Shown one piece after another: positions 44,728-54,905 of a stretch of DNA of 64,000 nt. The DNA lies in assembly GCA_033220425.1 (NCBI GenBank), contig CM065648.1:2790001-2854000 (forward strand), given 5' to 3'. Under the pieces are notes generated by a model. The model ran no database searches, had not been told where the DNA came from, and was given only the letters and a program-made list of their open reading frames with translations. The DNA is from Lepraria neglecta. Taxonomy: Eukaryota; Ascomycota; Lecanoromycetes; Lecanorales; Stereocaulaceae. The position numbers and the translations under genes were made by a program. How positions within the stretch are numbered: position 1 is the stretch's first letter; each line of letters opens with the position of its first letter.

Positions 44728-47183
44728 ATGGATTCTACTCCCTGTCAACCATCTCATCTTTCTCCACGTATCAGCTCGAATTGGTCATCCCGTGAACAGC
44801 AAATGAAAATTGCATCCCTAAACCAAAAGCCAACCGCGACAGTAACTCTGCCAGTTCGAATATTATGGGGAAGTACCGAAATGCCACGAATTGTTTGGAT
44901 TTATATTGCGGTCTTTGATTCTACCAACTGGCTATGGGGAAAAGACCTTCGATGAAGGAGTGGCTAAATTTGAGTCTCTGGACTGACATAGATGGCTGTA
45001 TTATACCTGACACAAGTCGATGAGTCAACGCGATTCCACTGTTACTCCACCTTAATCATTTGGGAATGCGAAGGCGCGAAGGATGCCAAACCACTGTGCG
45101 TGGTCTCGCGAACAAAATCTAACACTATCGGGCTTTTCGTTGGCGCGCCTCAAAACAATTACCATACAGTTACAGACGCTGTTTTTGGCGATACATTCCA
45201 GAAACCCAATCGTTCCATGATCGCCCCGTGTATCTCAGCTCGCACTGCGTATCATCTCAATCTGCACGGACCCAATGTCACTCTCAATACAAACTGCGCT
45301 AGTGGAACACTCGCGCTTTCGCTGGCTGTCGATGAGCTCAATAGTGGAAAATGCGATGTGGCCATTGTTGGAGGGATCTCTGTCCAGCTATATCAGTATG
45401 TGCCCGACTACTCGGATCTCAATCCATGCTCAAATGCTAATTCCTCGTCAGTGGCGGCTATGTGACACAGCAGGGCCAAATCTTCTCCACAACTGGCAAT
45501 TGTCGCCCATTCGATCACCGTTCAGGTGGAACGGTCCCTGCGGATGCAGTCGTTGTAGTTGTGTTGAGGGGGATGACAAACACGCCTACAAGCCAGCAAG
45601 ACCTGTATGGTATTATTGCCGCCACTTACGTCGAGTAAGTCTATCCCCTTCATGAATGGTGATAAGCCGCTCACAGAACCGATGACAACAGAATGCACGG
45701 CAGCGGTACTCCTATAGGGGACGCTCTTGAGTTGCAAGGGCTCAAAGAGGCTTTTGGACTAAATAATGGCACTTAACGTTCTTGCATTGTTAGAACCAAT
45801 AAGGGCAACATTGGCAACACTCAGGTGAGGGTCAATACTGCCGATGCAACTCAACCCCTTAACTAACATCGCACAGCATGTTTCCGGCCTTGTATCCCTG
45901 GTCAAGATTTGCAAATCCATACAAGGCAGGACTATCCTAGCAACATCCTCCCTAGAGAAGTTAAGTCCAATGATAGACGAGGACATTCCATTCAGCTTCG
46001 CTTCCAAACCTACGAAGCTGAGCAAAGACATAGTCGTGGGCATCTCGGCTGCGGGGTGGGGCGGCGTAAACTCACACCTTATTCCTGTGTCTCCCCCAGA
46101 GACCCGACTGAAGATCTTATGCCCAGGATCTCGTCGTAGTCGATTCAACAGACAACTTCTGCAAGCACCACGCAGCAGCGTTACACACCAAACTGAAGAG
46201 TCGACAGAGACAATTGCTGCTTTCATTGCTCTTAGTGCCTCTGCAAACGGATGTTAATATCGAGACTGATCTTCGTGCTGTGGGCCTGGATAGTCTGTCA
46301 TATACGAGGTTGGTGGGCACAATCAGGTATCTACTTGGGCCGCCGTCTATTGGGTGAGTCTTTCCTGGAGCAATGAAGACTACGCCTTGGACGCTGATAC
46401 TTCTCCATAGCACCTCCGGCCCCATTTTATATCCATGTACGCCGTCTGACCTTGCCAGCATCTTCGTCGCGAAGCGCAAGGGCCGTTCCAATGCTGTCTC
46501 CGAATCAGTTTACCTTCCACCGCAGTGGTAGAGGTGATCTTGCCTACATCCTCCTCCCGCCTGTTGGAAGAAGCTGTGCTTCTCTTAACGACATGATCCC
46601 CGCGCTTTCTGACCATGCCTCCGTTCTTGTTCTCGAACATCCAAATTATATTCGTCCCTGGAGCACCTTTCTCTCAGTCGGACAGCTCGCAGCACAATTT
46701 GTGGTGGCTATAGAAAGTCAAAGTTTGGATTGTAAGCAGTACGTCTTCATAGGTGCCTCCTTCGGCGGCGTTGTTGGCTTTGAAATGATACGATCGATGC
46801 TTTCGCGCTCTAAGCCTCCGGGTATCCAGCTTGTATTCTTGGACAGCCCGTCACCACAAGTCGAAGATGGAGGGAAAATGTTGCAAGAGGAATCCAGTAC
46901 CAAGACACCCTCTGTGGATGCCGTGGTGTCTGATGTCCAAGCGGAAAATGCCATAGCGCGTGCAGGATACGAGGCTAGTACTTGCATGCAGGATATCAAT
47001 GTACTATACATTGCCGCATCATCCAAATCAAGCACGGATAGTGCCAGAGTGGAGAATCGCTGGTTTGAGTTATTGCCCAGGATGACAGTCGAAAAGGTCA
47101 TGGGAGACCACACGGATGTCGGCAATGCTCAAGCAACCGTGAATGTTATTGAGGAGTGGCATACTAGTAGGTTGGGTCAGTAG
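44728..47183 (+). pseudogene. decayed type I polyketide synthase remnant (KS - ACP - thioesterase)
   Basis: Fossil of a type I PKS. The parts seen, in order, are most of a ketosynthase (about 45.1-46.1 kb, with the active-site block NTNCASG and the HGSGTPIGDA and NKGNIGNT blocks), a phosphopantetheine carrier with GLDSLS (about 46.25-46.35 kb), and a thioesterase-like hydrolase (46.45-47.18 kb, with GASFGG and GDH). No acyltransferase or reducing domains lie between. Family introns are still recognisable. The copy is broken in at least two places and should make no product. The thioesterase part keeps the longest open stretch. Age: moderate, since active-site blocks are still readable. Confidence 0.7.
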
Positions 47184-48136
47184 ACGAGCCAATGTAAGCC
47201 AGCGACGCCAGTCTCTCGTTCACTGAATTAAACTCTTCAAATGGAAAAGAAAGCATTGACACAGTCTTCGAGACGCATACCAAGACCTCTACATAACGCG
47301 AATGGCCTCTGACGACCTACAATGAATAGACTACTGATTTCTAGACTACCCAATGGAGCTGTGAGTAGCCACAGAGATATTGCAGCATTTTTGCTCGAAG
47401 ATCCGTCACCGTTCTCCGGTAGTAGATCCTGAGTCCAGAAAGATCTCAGGTATCTGATCATTTGACGTGGCTTTCGAGACGAATCCGAGAGTTGAGAATG
47501 CCTGTTTCCGGCTCAGAGAATTGTTTGTACTGGAGTCATCATCACGTGTTCGTTTCATTTCGCTAGCACTGAGTTTCTTCGTCCAAGTGTCGCGACGGTC
47601 ACCATTAAGGCCATGAACAAAGAGTCCCAATATCAGCAAGGGCTGAAGCACCGTCTTCCGACTCGTAGAGGACTTCCAAGCCCATGCTTACCATTTTGTT
47701 CTGGCCGGGAGAGAGTAGCTGAGGGCGATAGGGCCTACAGCCTTGAGAGTGCTTCGGTCGACGAATCGCGGGTAAGATCCGATCTTGATCTATGCTATAG
47801 CTTCACTTGAACGGACTTTTAGGAGGTTTATTGACCCGTTGCGTGGAGCTCATACATGCATTGATAGAAAACCGATCTAGAAGCTTGCGTCACGAGGTGT
47901 GGAGGTACCTTTTCCAAGAGCAAAGAGTTCTATTTATAGCTGTCAGGTTGCCATTTTACGTCTGGCCCAGGCCCTCGATGCTGCTCATCTCAGCAATCTC
48001 CGTCTATTGTCATAACGACAACGTTGAAAGACCGCAAGCCAATTGGGGGCAATCCATGACAAGGCGCTAAATGTCAATTACAGCGTGAAAGTCTACCGAG
48101 CAGGGTTTGAAGCTAGAGTGGTACATGATATTGGAG
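47184..48136. other. intergenic, no gene seen
   Basis: No supported coding region lies between the PKS remnant and the 3' end of the CorA-like pseudogene. Confidence 0.4.
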
Positions 48137-49828
48137 TTACTCCTTGGGCGAAGTGTCCTGGTTTTTTGATTTTTTTAAGCCTGCATGGTCTGTGCCAGCC
48201 TCTCGCTGCCGCCGCCACCATTGCCACAAAATGAATACTATTATGGTCAATGGGATCGTGATCGTTGGAAAGTACCACCACTGAGGCGATACAATCAGAT
48301 TTGCTTTGCCGTTGATGTCCGTAGCGGTATTGAAGAAGACCATGCTGAAGATTGCCTGGCAATACATTAGTCCGAAATTCCCTTGATGAGAGGAGGAGCT
48401 GATGTCTTACAGAGATGAAAGTACCAGGCAAAAAGACCATAGTGACTGCAGCAATAGTGATCATGGACGAGCTATCCCGCTTCGCCTCCATCGAGATCTT
48501 GGAAGTAAGCTCCGCGATTTGCAGATTCGTCCGATTGTCCACCTGTGAGGCGATACTGAAGAAGAGGTTCATCATGAGTCTTGTCCGCTCGTTGTAATTC
48601 TCGACCCATCGTTTCCAGATACAATTCCGCGACTTGAAGAAGATTATGGTTTCGGCAGCAGAGTCCGTGAGCGTCAGTTTGGACCTCGCCAAGGATCCAT
48701 ATGTCTTGCTTGTTTGAATCAAGAAGTCTAAGCGCTCGTCAAGATCATAGAGGTCTGCGATGATGGTCTGTAAGCTCCGAGAGAGTGAGTGCAATCTTTG
48801 GGTACCGTGTGGAGTGTGTATTATGGAGTGGAGAGGGATGCCTTCTCCGCCGTTATTTTCCTATTAGCGAGGTCAGTGGGAGATCGCTACTGTGATTAGC
48901 ATCAGAATTCTGATGGCAAGCCTCACCCAGTGAAGTAATTCCTCTCTGAAGCGGTTTACTAGCGACTCCCAGGAGGAGCAGCATTCCTCTGCAATCAACA
49001 TATCGATAGCAAAGGGGCAGGATAACATAGCAAACACATCCTCATGAGCACGACGTAAGATGCGATCTTTCGAATATATGGGACAGTCAAATAGTAGGTA
49101 CGTCGACGACCCAGTGTTGACGTTGTACGAAAACCAGGCATTGGAAGGTCCGGCGTCCCATCCAGTGAGGTACTGGTAATATCCCTCTGTAAGATCCGCA
49201 TCAGCCAAGAAACAGTCTCGAGGGACGCCAGGGTGCTACGAACCGATTCTTTGCGGATTCTGCGCAGCATCACGGTGAGTGAAACTTGCATGCCCAGCCT
49301 TAGCCCACGGACTGGGTCGTAGGATGCCCTCCAAGAAGGGAGGACTTATTTGGAAGTACGTGCAGAGTAATTCGAATGTCTGTCTCTGCACATGTAGATC
49401 GCCAGTAGTCCGACCAGACTGTTTGGACCCGCCCATTAGACTTTACTGCTGTGTTCTTGGGCACTCAATTCCTACCATTCGATTTACTAGTGACTCTAAT
49501 CTCGACGTCATGAAGCTGAAGTGCATCAGAAAATAAGGTGCCGGCTGGGAAAGGACAGTGCGCATACAAGACCCTAAGCGTTGGATTGTCAGAGGCATTC
49601 TGTCCCATATTAGGTATTAGTAGATGACTCAGGCTTCGACAGTGTATCTTATCTTACATATGAGAGATACTTGAGGATAGAAGTATCATCAAGTTGTTGC
49701 TCCCACTCCACAGATCGACGTTGATTACCGATATGATACTCCATGTCTAATACATCAATCTGGGTCTGCGCTTGTTGTGGTGGCCAATTCCGATCTAGGA
49801 CTTCTTTTATTTCTGATTGAGGATGCAT
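48137..49828 (-). pseudogene. CorA-like membrane protein, interrupted
   Basis: Recognisable exons in transcription order are 49828-49658, 49599 to about 49240, about 49430-48927, 48860-48411 and 48355-48137. The C-terminal part keeps the fungal CorA-like signature: SSSMITIAAVTMVFLPGTFIS, then AIFSMVFFNTATD and SPQWWYFPTITIPLTIIVFILWQWW, that is, two membrane helices after a long coiled stalk. The N-terminal half (RQTFELLCTYFQISPPFLEGIL, SNAWFSYNV) matches the usual cytosolic domain. The frame is broken by TGA at 49465-49467, a frameshift near 49385 and TAG at 49236-49238. Related proteins are often linked to HET-type or ankyrin proteins and are thought to move magnesium or sense stress. Confidence 0.7.
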
Positions 49829-50223
49829 ATTTGAGGAACCGTCAACAACGATAATATTATTAAGGAGTCAGGGGTCTAGACGAAGAGCTAACAACCATAG
49901 AAGAATAGCTTTGTAGGCTTCGAGTAAGATATCCATCAACGACTAGGTAAATACAAGTTCAAGGGAGAACAGAAACATGTTTGTGCGAAACCCGTGCTGC
50001 TCTGATCTGAGCTGAGCGCTTATGCACGACTAAGCCACCCCTGTGAGCCACAAAGGAGGGCGTAGTATTTCATAGAGAATGGCCACAAAGTATGTCTTGT
50101 GCTTGCAATGACTAAAAGAAGTCGAGGTTGCAATGTTGAAGTGTTCTGACTGGTGTCTGACGATGTCTAAACTGGATGATGTAGGATGGTGGTTTCCACG
50201 AGTGGGAGATTGGTCCTTCAGTA
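49829..50223. other. flank between the CorA-like pseudogene and the transposon, with TA target site
   Basis: No gene seen. The TA at 50222-50223 is the left target duplication of the Tc1/mariner element. Confidence 0.5.
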
Positions 50224-50250
50224 CGGAGGATGACACCAAAAGTCTTGAAT
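50224..50250 (+). repeat. left terminal inverted repeat (27 bp)
   Basis: Exact reverse complement of 52244-52270. It begins immediately after the TA dinucleotide, as expected for Tc1/mariner ends. Confidence 0.88.
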
Positions 50251-52243
50251 CAGTGGCATACTAGTTAAGTCGTTTCTGTCCACTCCGCACTCAGTACCGT
50301 TAGTTTATTGTATTACGAACACAATACATAATATTTTTTTTGCAAGCTTTATAGCAACTCCGACAACTCCAACTTCTTCAACCAATAGCAACTATCTATT
50401 CAGACACTAATACTAGCATTCAGGCTCCCATTATGACTGCTATCAGGACTATAGCCTTGCTTCCGACCCTTATACCGCTGCTGACGCTCCGCAGGGATGT
50501 ATGGACGTATATCAGACCATTCGCCTTCCTCCCTCCCTTCCCTATACTCGTTCCCACCGCGCAATTCTATAACTTTAGCAATATGACGTGGGAGGCGTTC
50601 AATCCACGATTGGATACGCTTCTGGCTGAGTTCTTTTTCCCAACAGCGCGTCCAGACCTCAGTAAGAATCGCCCTGGTCCGCGGGCAGCCTTTGCGAGTT
50701 GTACGCCTCTTCATCCACCACCAACACGGTTCTATAGCATTTAGATCCGGGGAATTACCGCACCACGTAAGGCGGAGGACGTTAGCGTCCAGGAATATCT
50801 GATCTTGGTGCTTAGACGCATGCGAAGGAGCCTTATCCTCTTGGACAAGAGCCTCAAGGCCACATATTTTTGCAAATAGGATAAGCAATTTCAGCAGAAT
50901 AACCGTTTGATAGCGGTACCAATCGATACCTCCCTTCTTTGCGTTTCGGACGACTTTGCCATACTTTTGGTCCTATTTCCAAGCAGGCTTAGTACCACCC
51001 ATATTCTTCAGTCCCATTCTTTTCATTGCCATCTCAAGTTCCCATTCAGCTTTAAGCTTTGGCTCCAAAATCTCATTCATAGCGTCTATATACGCCTTAG
51101 ATTATTTCTTTTCTGCTGCGGTCTCGTCCTTCCAGATATGGAACGGCCCTTTTCTATCGTATGTGAAACAGCCCCAAAACATAAACTCCATAAAGCCTCC
51201 CCATCGCAGCCGCGTACACGTTACGTCATATTTTTCCCGCGAAGTTCTCCATATTTCTAACTTTGCCACGGCGTTGTCCTAAGCAAACGGACGTCTCATC
51301 AGTCCAGATCACTTTTTTCCAATCTTCTATTATCCAGTACTGGAAGCGTAAAGTAAATTGATAGCGGGCTTCCATCATAGCAGGTGTAAGGCCCGGTTTC
51401 TTTGTAGTTTTAACATTGTTGAAGCCGTATCTGCGCAGGGTTCGAAGCACTGAGGAAGAAGAGACTCCATTTTCAAATCCTAGTACTGCAGATGGCTTCT
51501 CTCTACCATTACGGTCTTTCTTTACTTAATTTATTAGCAAAGATACCTCTAGATAAGGAAAAGTATATACCAGCTGCTAGGATTTAAGCCTCTTTTATAG
51601 GCGTTGAAATACACGGTCTACCAGAACGTCCTGCATCCGCCATATATTCTTCTTTTAAAATCGACGAGGCTGCAGGGTCAAATCCGCGTTCTCTAGCCTT
51701 CTTCCGTAGCCTTTTAACTGACGTTGCATTATATAGTCCAGCCTGTGTAGCTGCTATCTTCTCCTCTATACCGTATTCGGCTAGGGCGAGTGCTTGGAGT
51801 CGTTGCGCTATCGAATGATTGACTGAACGGCCATCTTTGGCGAGCGTCTTAAGGCTTGGGGTCTCTTCTGGGGCAGGGAGAGCTGCTGTAGGAGGCGAAT
51901 AACCTATACGGCGTGGGCTTTCAATGATTAATGGCGCATCGACTCATTCAGCTGCGCGACTGGACCGTGCCTGCGAGGATTTCTTCTTGGTGGAGCAATT
52001 GGCTGAGATTCAGGCCCAGCTGCTACACCGCGGCGGCGAGGAGCCATTGGTACAGTAACATCTATAGCCTACGGAATTCCCTATCTATATAGTACCTGAT
52101 ACGTATCCCTCTAAGCCCCCCTGGCCCCCATTCCTGACCCCATTGGCGGTGTTATATCGATATTTAGCTGCAGATGCGGCAAAATTTTCGGTAGGGCTGA
52201 GGTCTGAGGCCTGCTTGGCGCCGTGGCATTCAGTACTAGCGCA

Positions 52244-52270
52244 ATTCAAGACTTTTGGTGTCATCCTCCG
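52244..52270 (-). repeat. right terminal inverted repeat (27 bp)
   Basis: Exact reverse complement of 50224-50250, followed directly by TA. The perfect match of the two ends contrasts with the heavily mutated transposase. Confidence 0.88.
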
Positions 52271-52272
52271 TA

Positions 52273-52814
52273 TCAAGGGTCCATTGCAGAATATCAAAAT
52301 AATACCCCGGTTAGATGATCAAACCAAAGTTGAGGAACGAATGCTTTCTTTCGATACAAAGACATATATATATATATATAGATTCCTCGAAGGTAATGCT
52401 TTTAGTAGTTTACGCCGCTTTGCTCTCGCGTTAGCAATCATTTCACTTCCTTCCATACGGAAATAGTATTGCGCAACCTTAAATCCGGGGTAGAACACCA
52501 TTTTTGCCGAGATTTAGCCGTAGCTCAAGACTAGAAATAGTCACCTCTCTCTGCCATCTGAATTTTCTACATCACCTTGTCTGCGAGTGTCAGTGCCCAT
52601 CAGAAAGCTTGTGACCTGACGTGAGGCAGATAGAATCTCTCCCCAAGCGCCTCTTCATTACCTAACCTGAGCTGTGGCCCGTTTACGATCTCTCGAGGAA
52701 AGTAGCATCATTTTAGTAAGGAGACTTTCAAGCTGTTGTATAGTGATTGATAATCTGATTTTCGTTCCAGATCTGACTTAGGAAAGAGTCTGCCTGAAGT
52801 AGCAAACCTCCAAC
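52273..52814. other. intergenic with a TA microsatellite
   Basis: A run of about nine TA units lies at 52364-52381. The remainder should hold the promoter of the next gene. No coding sequence is supported. Confidence 0.45.
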
Positions 52815-54356
52815 ATGTCTACCACAGCCACCGAGATCCATCCTGAGCTCACGTTGACGCCAGTAAGACAACTGCGCAAGAAAAGACCCTCGTTCAGCCC
52901 TGTCAAACACTTGGCATCAAAACCAAAGGCTCGCTCAATGTCAGGGACGAACAGCATTAAGCCTGTCGTTCAAGATACGCGGGAAATGGGTCCTACCGCC
53001 TCCTTGAATTTCCAAGAATTTTCCTTCTGGGACAATGAATCAAAACAGATGGAGAACATTTCAGCAGAGCTGAGGGCTGCCCTCATGGAGCACATGCGCA
53101 CCACCTACAACGTGGGTACTATGGACATCTGTTTCCCATTCCTAATTCTCTACTGCGAAGATTCTGTCCCAAGCCCAGACTCACGCCCGTTCATGATAGC
53201 TGGGTGTATTGGAGTGTGGTTGGAAGAGGGAGATAATTTTCCTCTTGAGCTGTTTCCAGGAAACCTTAGCGGACAGGTACTTGCATCCACGATTGAGATT
53301 GATGAACATCTAGCTTCTGATCTCAAGCCATACCGGATTCCGAAGAAGCAGACACTCCTGGCTTTGGCTTCACAATACTTTCCAAATGCCACTCATATTT
53401 CCTACATCAGCAATCGACTAGTCGTTGAACTCCCCAAGCAGAGCGTCGATGACTACTCCAACTCCCTTGAACATCTGCCCGTAACAATATCCAATTGCAA
53501 CCTAAGACTTGCGTACCATAACGGACCACAAACTACCACAGAACTTAGACGATCGAAGCAACCAAAGCCGAAGTATCTCGACGGCGTTTACGACGATGTA
53601 GACTATGTTCAAGAGAGAGGCTCATTCTTCCCTGGCACAATGCTAAGTTCAAGCGAAGAGAATTGTATCTCAGCTGGAATATTGGTTAGCAAAGGCAACC
53701 AGAATTGTCTGACGGTTGCGTCTCATTGCTGGAGCGAGGAGTATATACAGTCCGCCGACAAGCTTGGAGACTCGGCCTATTTTAAAGTTACGCAAGGCTC
53801 TTTGAACGTTGGCACCAACGTTGGCTATGTTGCTGAGCGTGTTGGAACAACTGACATCGGATTATGCAAGCTTCTGCCAGATATAACGTTCGAGAATCGT
53901 TTTCTTGAACTCGACGTCACAGCGAAAACGCTCCTACGTTCCAATGACATCAAGTTCGGCGACGTATTTCAGATCGACAGCTTCGTGGCCGGATTGCAGC
54001 AGCTTGAGTGCCTTGGCATAAGGGTCAGGGCAGAGGGAGGACGGGAAAAGCAGCTTATTGGAACGAGGGAGAGTCTTCCGCAGCCTGGGGTGTACGTTGC
54101 TGTTGTTCAAGGAATTTATGCAACTTCGGCGCCGGAGATCTATGGGAGGCCACAGATCAGGGAAGGAGTGTGTGGATCGGCTCTGGTTCGAGCTCTGAAA
54201 GCCAACGGAAATGAAAATGTCCTCAGTGATGGAGAAATAGGGGGGTTCATGCATTGGTCCGATCTAAGGGCTAAGTCACTGGAAAGCACGCTGCTTTGTT
54301 TCTGTGATGCTCTTGACGATCTAATAGATGCTGGCTGGAACATGGCTCCTATTTGA
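52815..54356 (+). CDS. possible chymotrypsin-fold peptidase-like protein with a Cys nucleophile
   Basis: A single exon encodes 513 aa. The first 110 residues are basic and low-complexity, then comes a domain of unknown type (about 105-260). The C-terminal 235 residues can be read as a trypsin/3C-like fold. LTVASHCW (His304) looks like the serine-peptidase TAAHC box, GTTDIGLCKL (Asp347) like the catalytic Asp strand, and REGVCGSALVRA (Cys453) like the nucleophile loop, with Cys in place of Ser. A GEIGGFMHW strand follows, as expected after the nucleophile. The spacing (43 and 106 residues) fits the fold. No secretion signal is present, so it would act inside the cell. I know relatives only as unnamed fungal proteins; the peptidase assignment is inference. 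Confidence 0.6.
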   Translation: MSTTATEIHPELTLTPVRQLRKKRPSFSPVKHLASKPKARSMSGTNSIKPVVQDTREMGPTASLNFQEFSFWDNESKQMENISAELRAALMEHMRTTYNVGTMDICFPFLILYCEDSVPSPDSRPFMIAGCIGVWLEEGDNFPLELFPGNLSGQVLASTIEIDEHLASDLKPYRIPKKQTLLALASQYFPNATHISYISNRLVVELPKQSVDDYSNSLEHLPVTISNCNLRLAYHNGPQTTTELRRSKQPKPKYLDGVYDDVDYVQERGSFFPGTMLSSSEENCISAGILVSKGNQNCLTVASHCWSEEYIQSADKLGDSAYFKVTQGSLNVGTNVGYVAERVGTTDIGLCKLLPDITFENRFLELDVTAKTLLRSNDIKFGDVFQIDSFVAGLQQLECLGIRVRAEGGREKQLIGTRESLPQPGVYVAVVQGIYATSAPEIYGRPQIREGVCGSALVRALKANGNENVLSDGEIGGFMHWSDLRAKSLESTLLCFCDALDDLIDAGWNMAPI

Positions 54357-54905
54357 AGGCTGAGGAAGTTACCCGAAGCAACCTGTTTTAGCTTCAGTGG
54401 GAACAAATAATGGACCTAACTATGATTGATATATTGGAACCCCTGTGCGATGGCGAAGCTCTTTGAGTAAGACCTCGGAGGCATTTATTCAGAAGCTGCT
54501 ATTCATTGGTCGATATTCGAAGGAGGTGGCTATGTTCAGGCGACAGCCTTGGTTGAAATGCACACATCATCTGCAAAGTAATTATAGCCAATATACATAA
54601 GGAGCCCAAACAGGATCCTGCCCCTTTTGCTGCTCCCCCCTGCTCCCCCAGTGCTCCCTCTTGCTCCCTCGCTGCTCCCTCTAAAACGGCCCTGCTCCTT
54701 TTCTCGAACGAAAACGGCAATCTCCAATCCTAAGTTCGGGGTGTATATAATATATATATATATAACACAGCCTATCTAGAAGTAAATAGCACAGATCATA
54801 CCCTATATCCGAAATGCTCATCTAGATCCCATACCATACTGTACTATATCCAACGCTGGTCATCGATCGTGATTCACGTAAAGATCACCTCTGAAGTCGT
54901 CCCGT
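54357..54905. repeat. intergenic with CTGCTCCCTC-like tandem repeat and TA microsatellite
   Basis: At about 54630-54690 a short unit of the type TGCTCCC(C/T) with variable spacing recurs about six times (CTGCTCCCCC, GTGCTCCCTC, TTGCTCCCTC, GCTGCTCCCTC). At 54745-54768 there is an alternating TA run. No gene is seen. Confidence 0.55.

Larger units (their letters stand above)
50224..52270 (-). mobile_element. Tc1/mariner DNA transposon, decayed, with TIRs and TA duplication
   Basis: A 2,047-bp element bounded by a perfect 27-bp inverted repeat (50224-50250, starting CGGAGGATGACACC, and 52244-52270) and flanked by TA at 50222-50223 and 52271-52272. The transposase reads on the minus strand from an ATG at about 52047 (MAPRRRGVAAGP) and ends near 50400. 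It shows the helix-turn-helix region (ATQAGLYNATSVKRLRKKARERGF), the first catalytic Asp in VIWTDETSVC, the second in VQEDKAPSHA and the Glu in NAIEPCWWWMKRR. The last two are separated by 34 residues (DD34E). Several stops and frame changes interrupt it, so it is non-autonomous. Confidence 0.88.
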
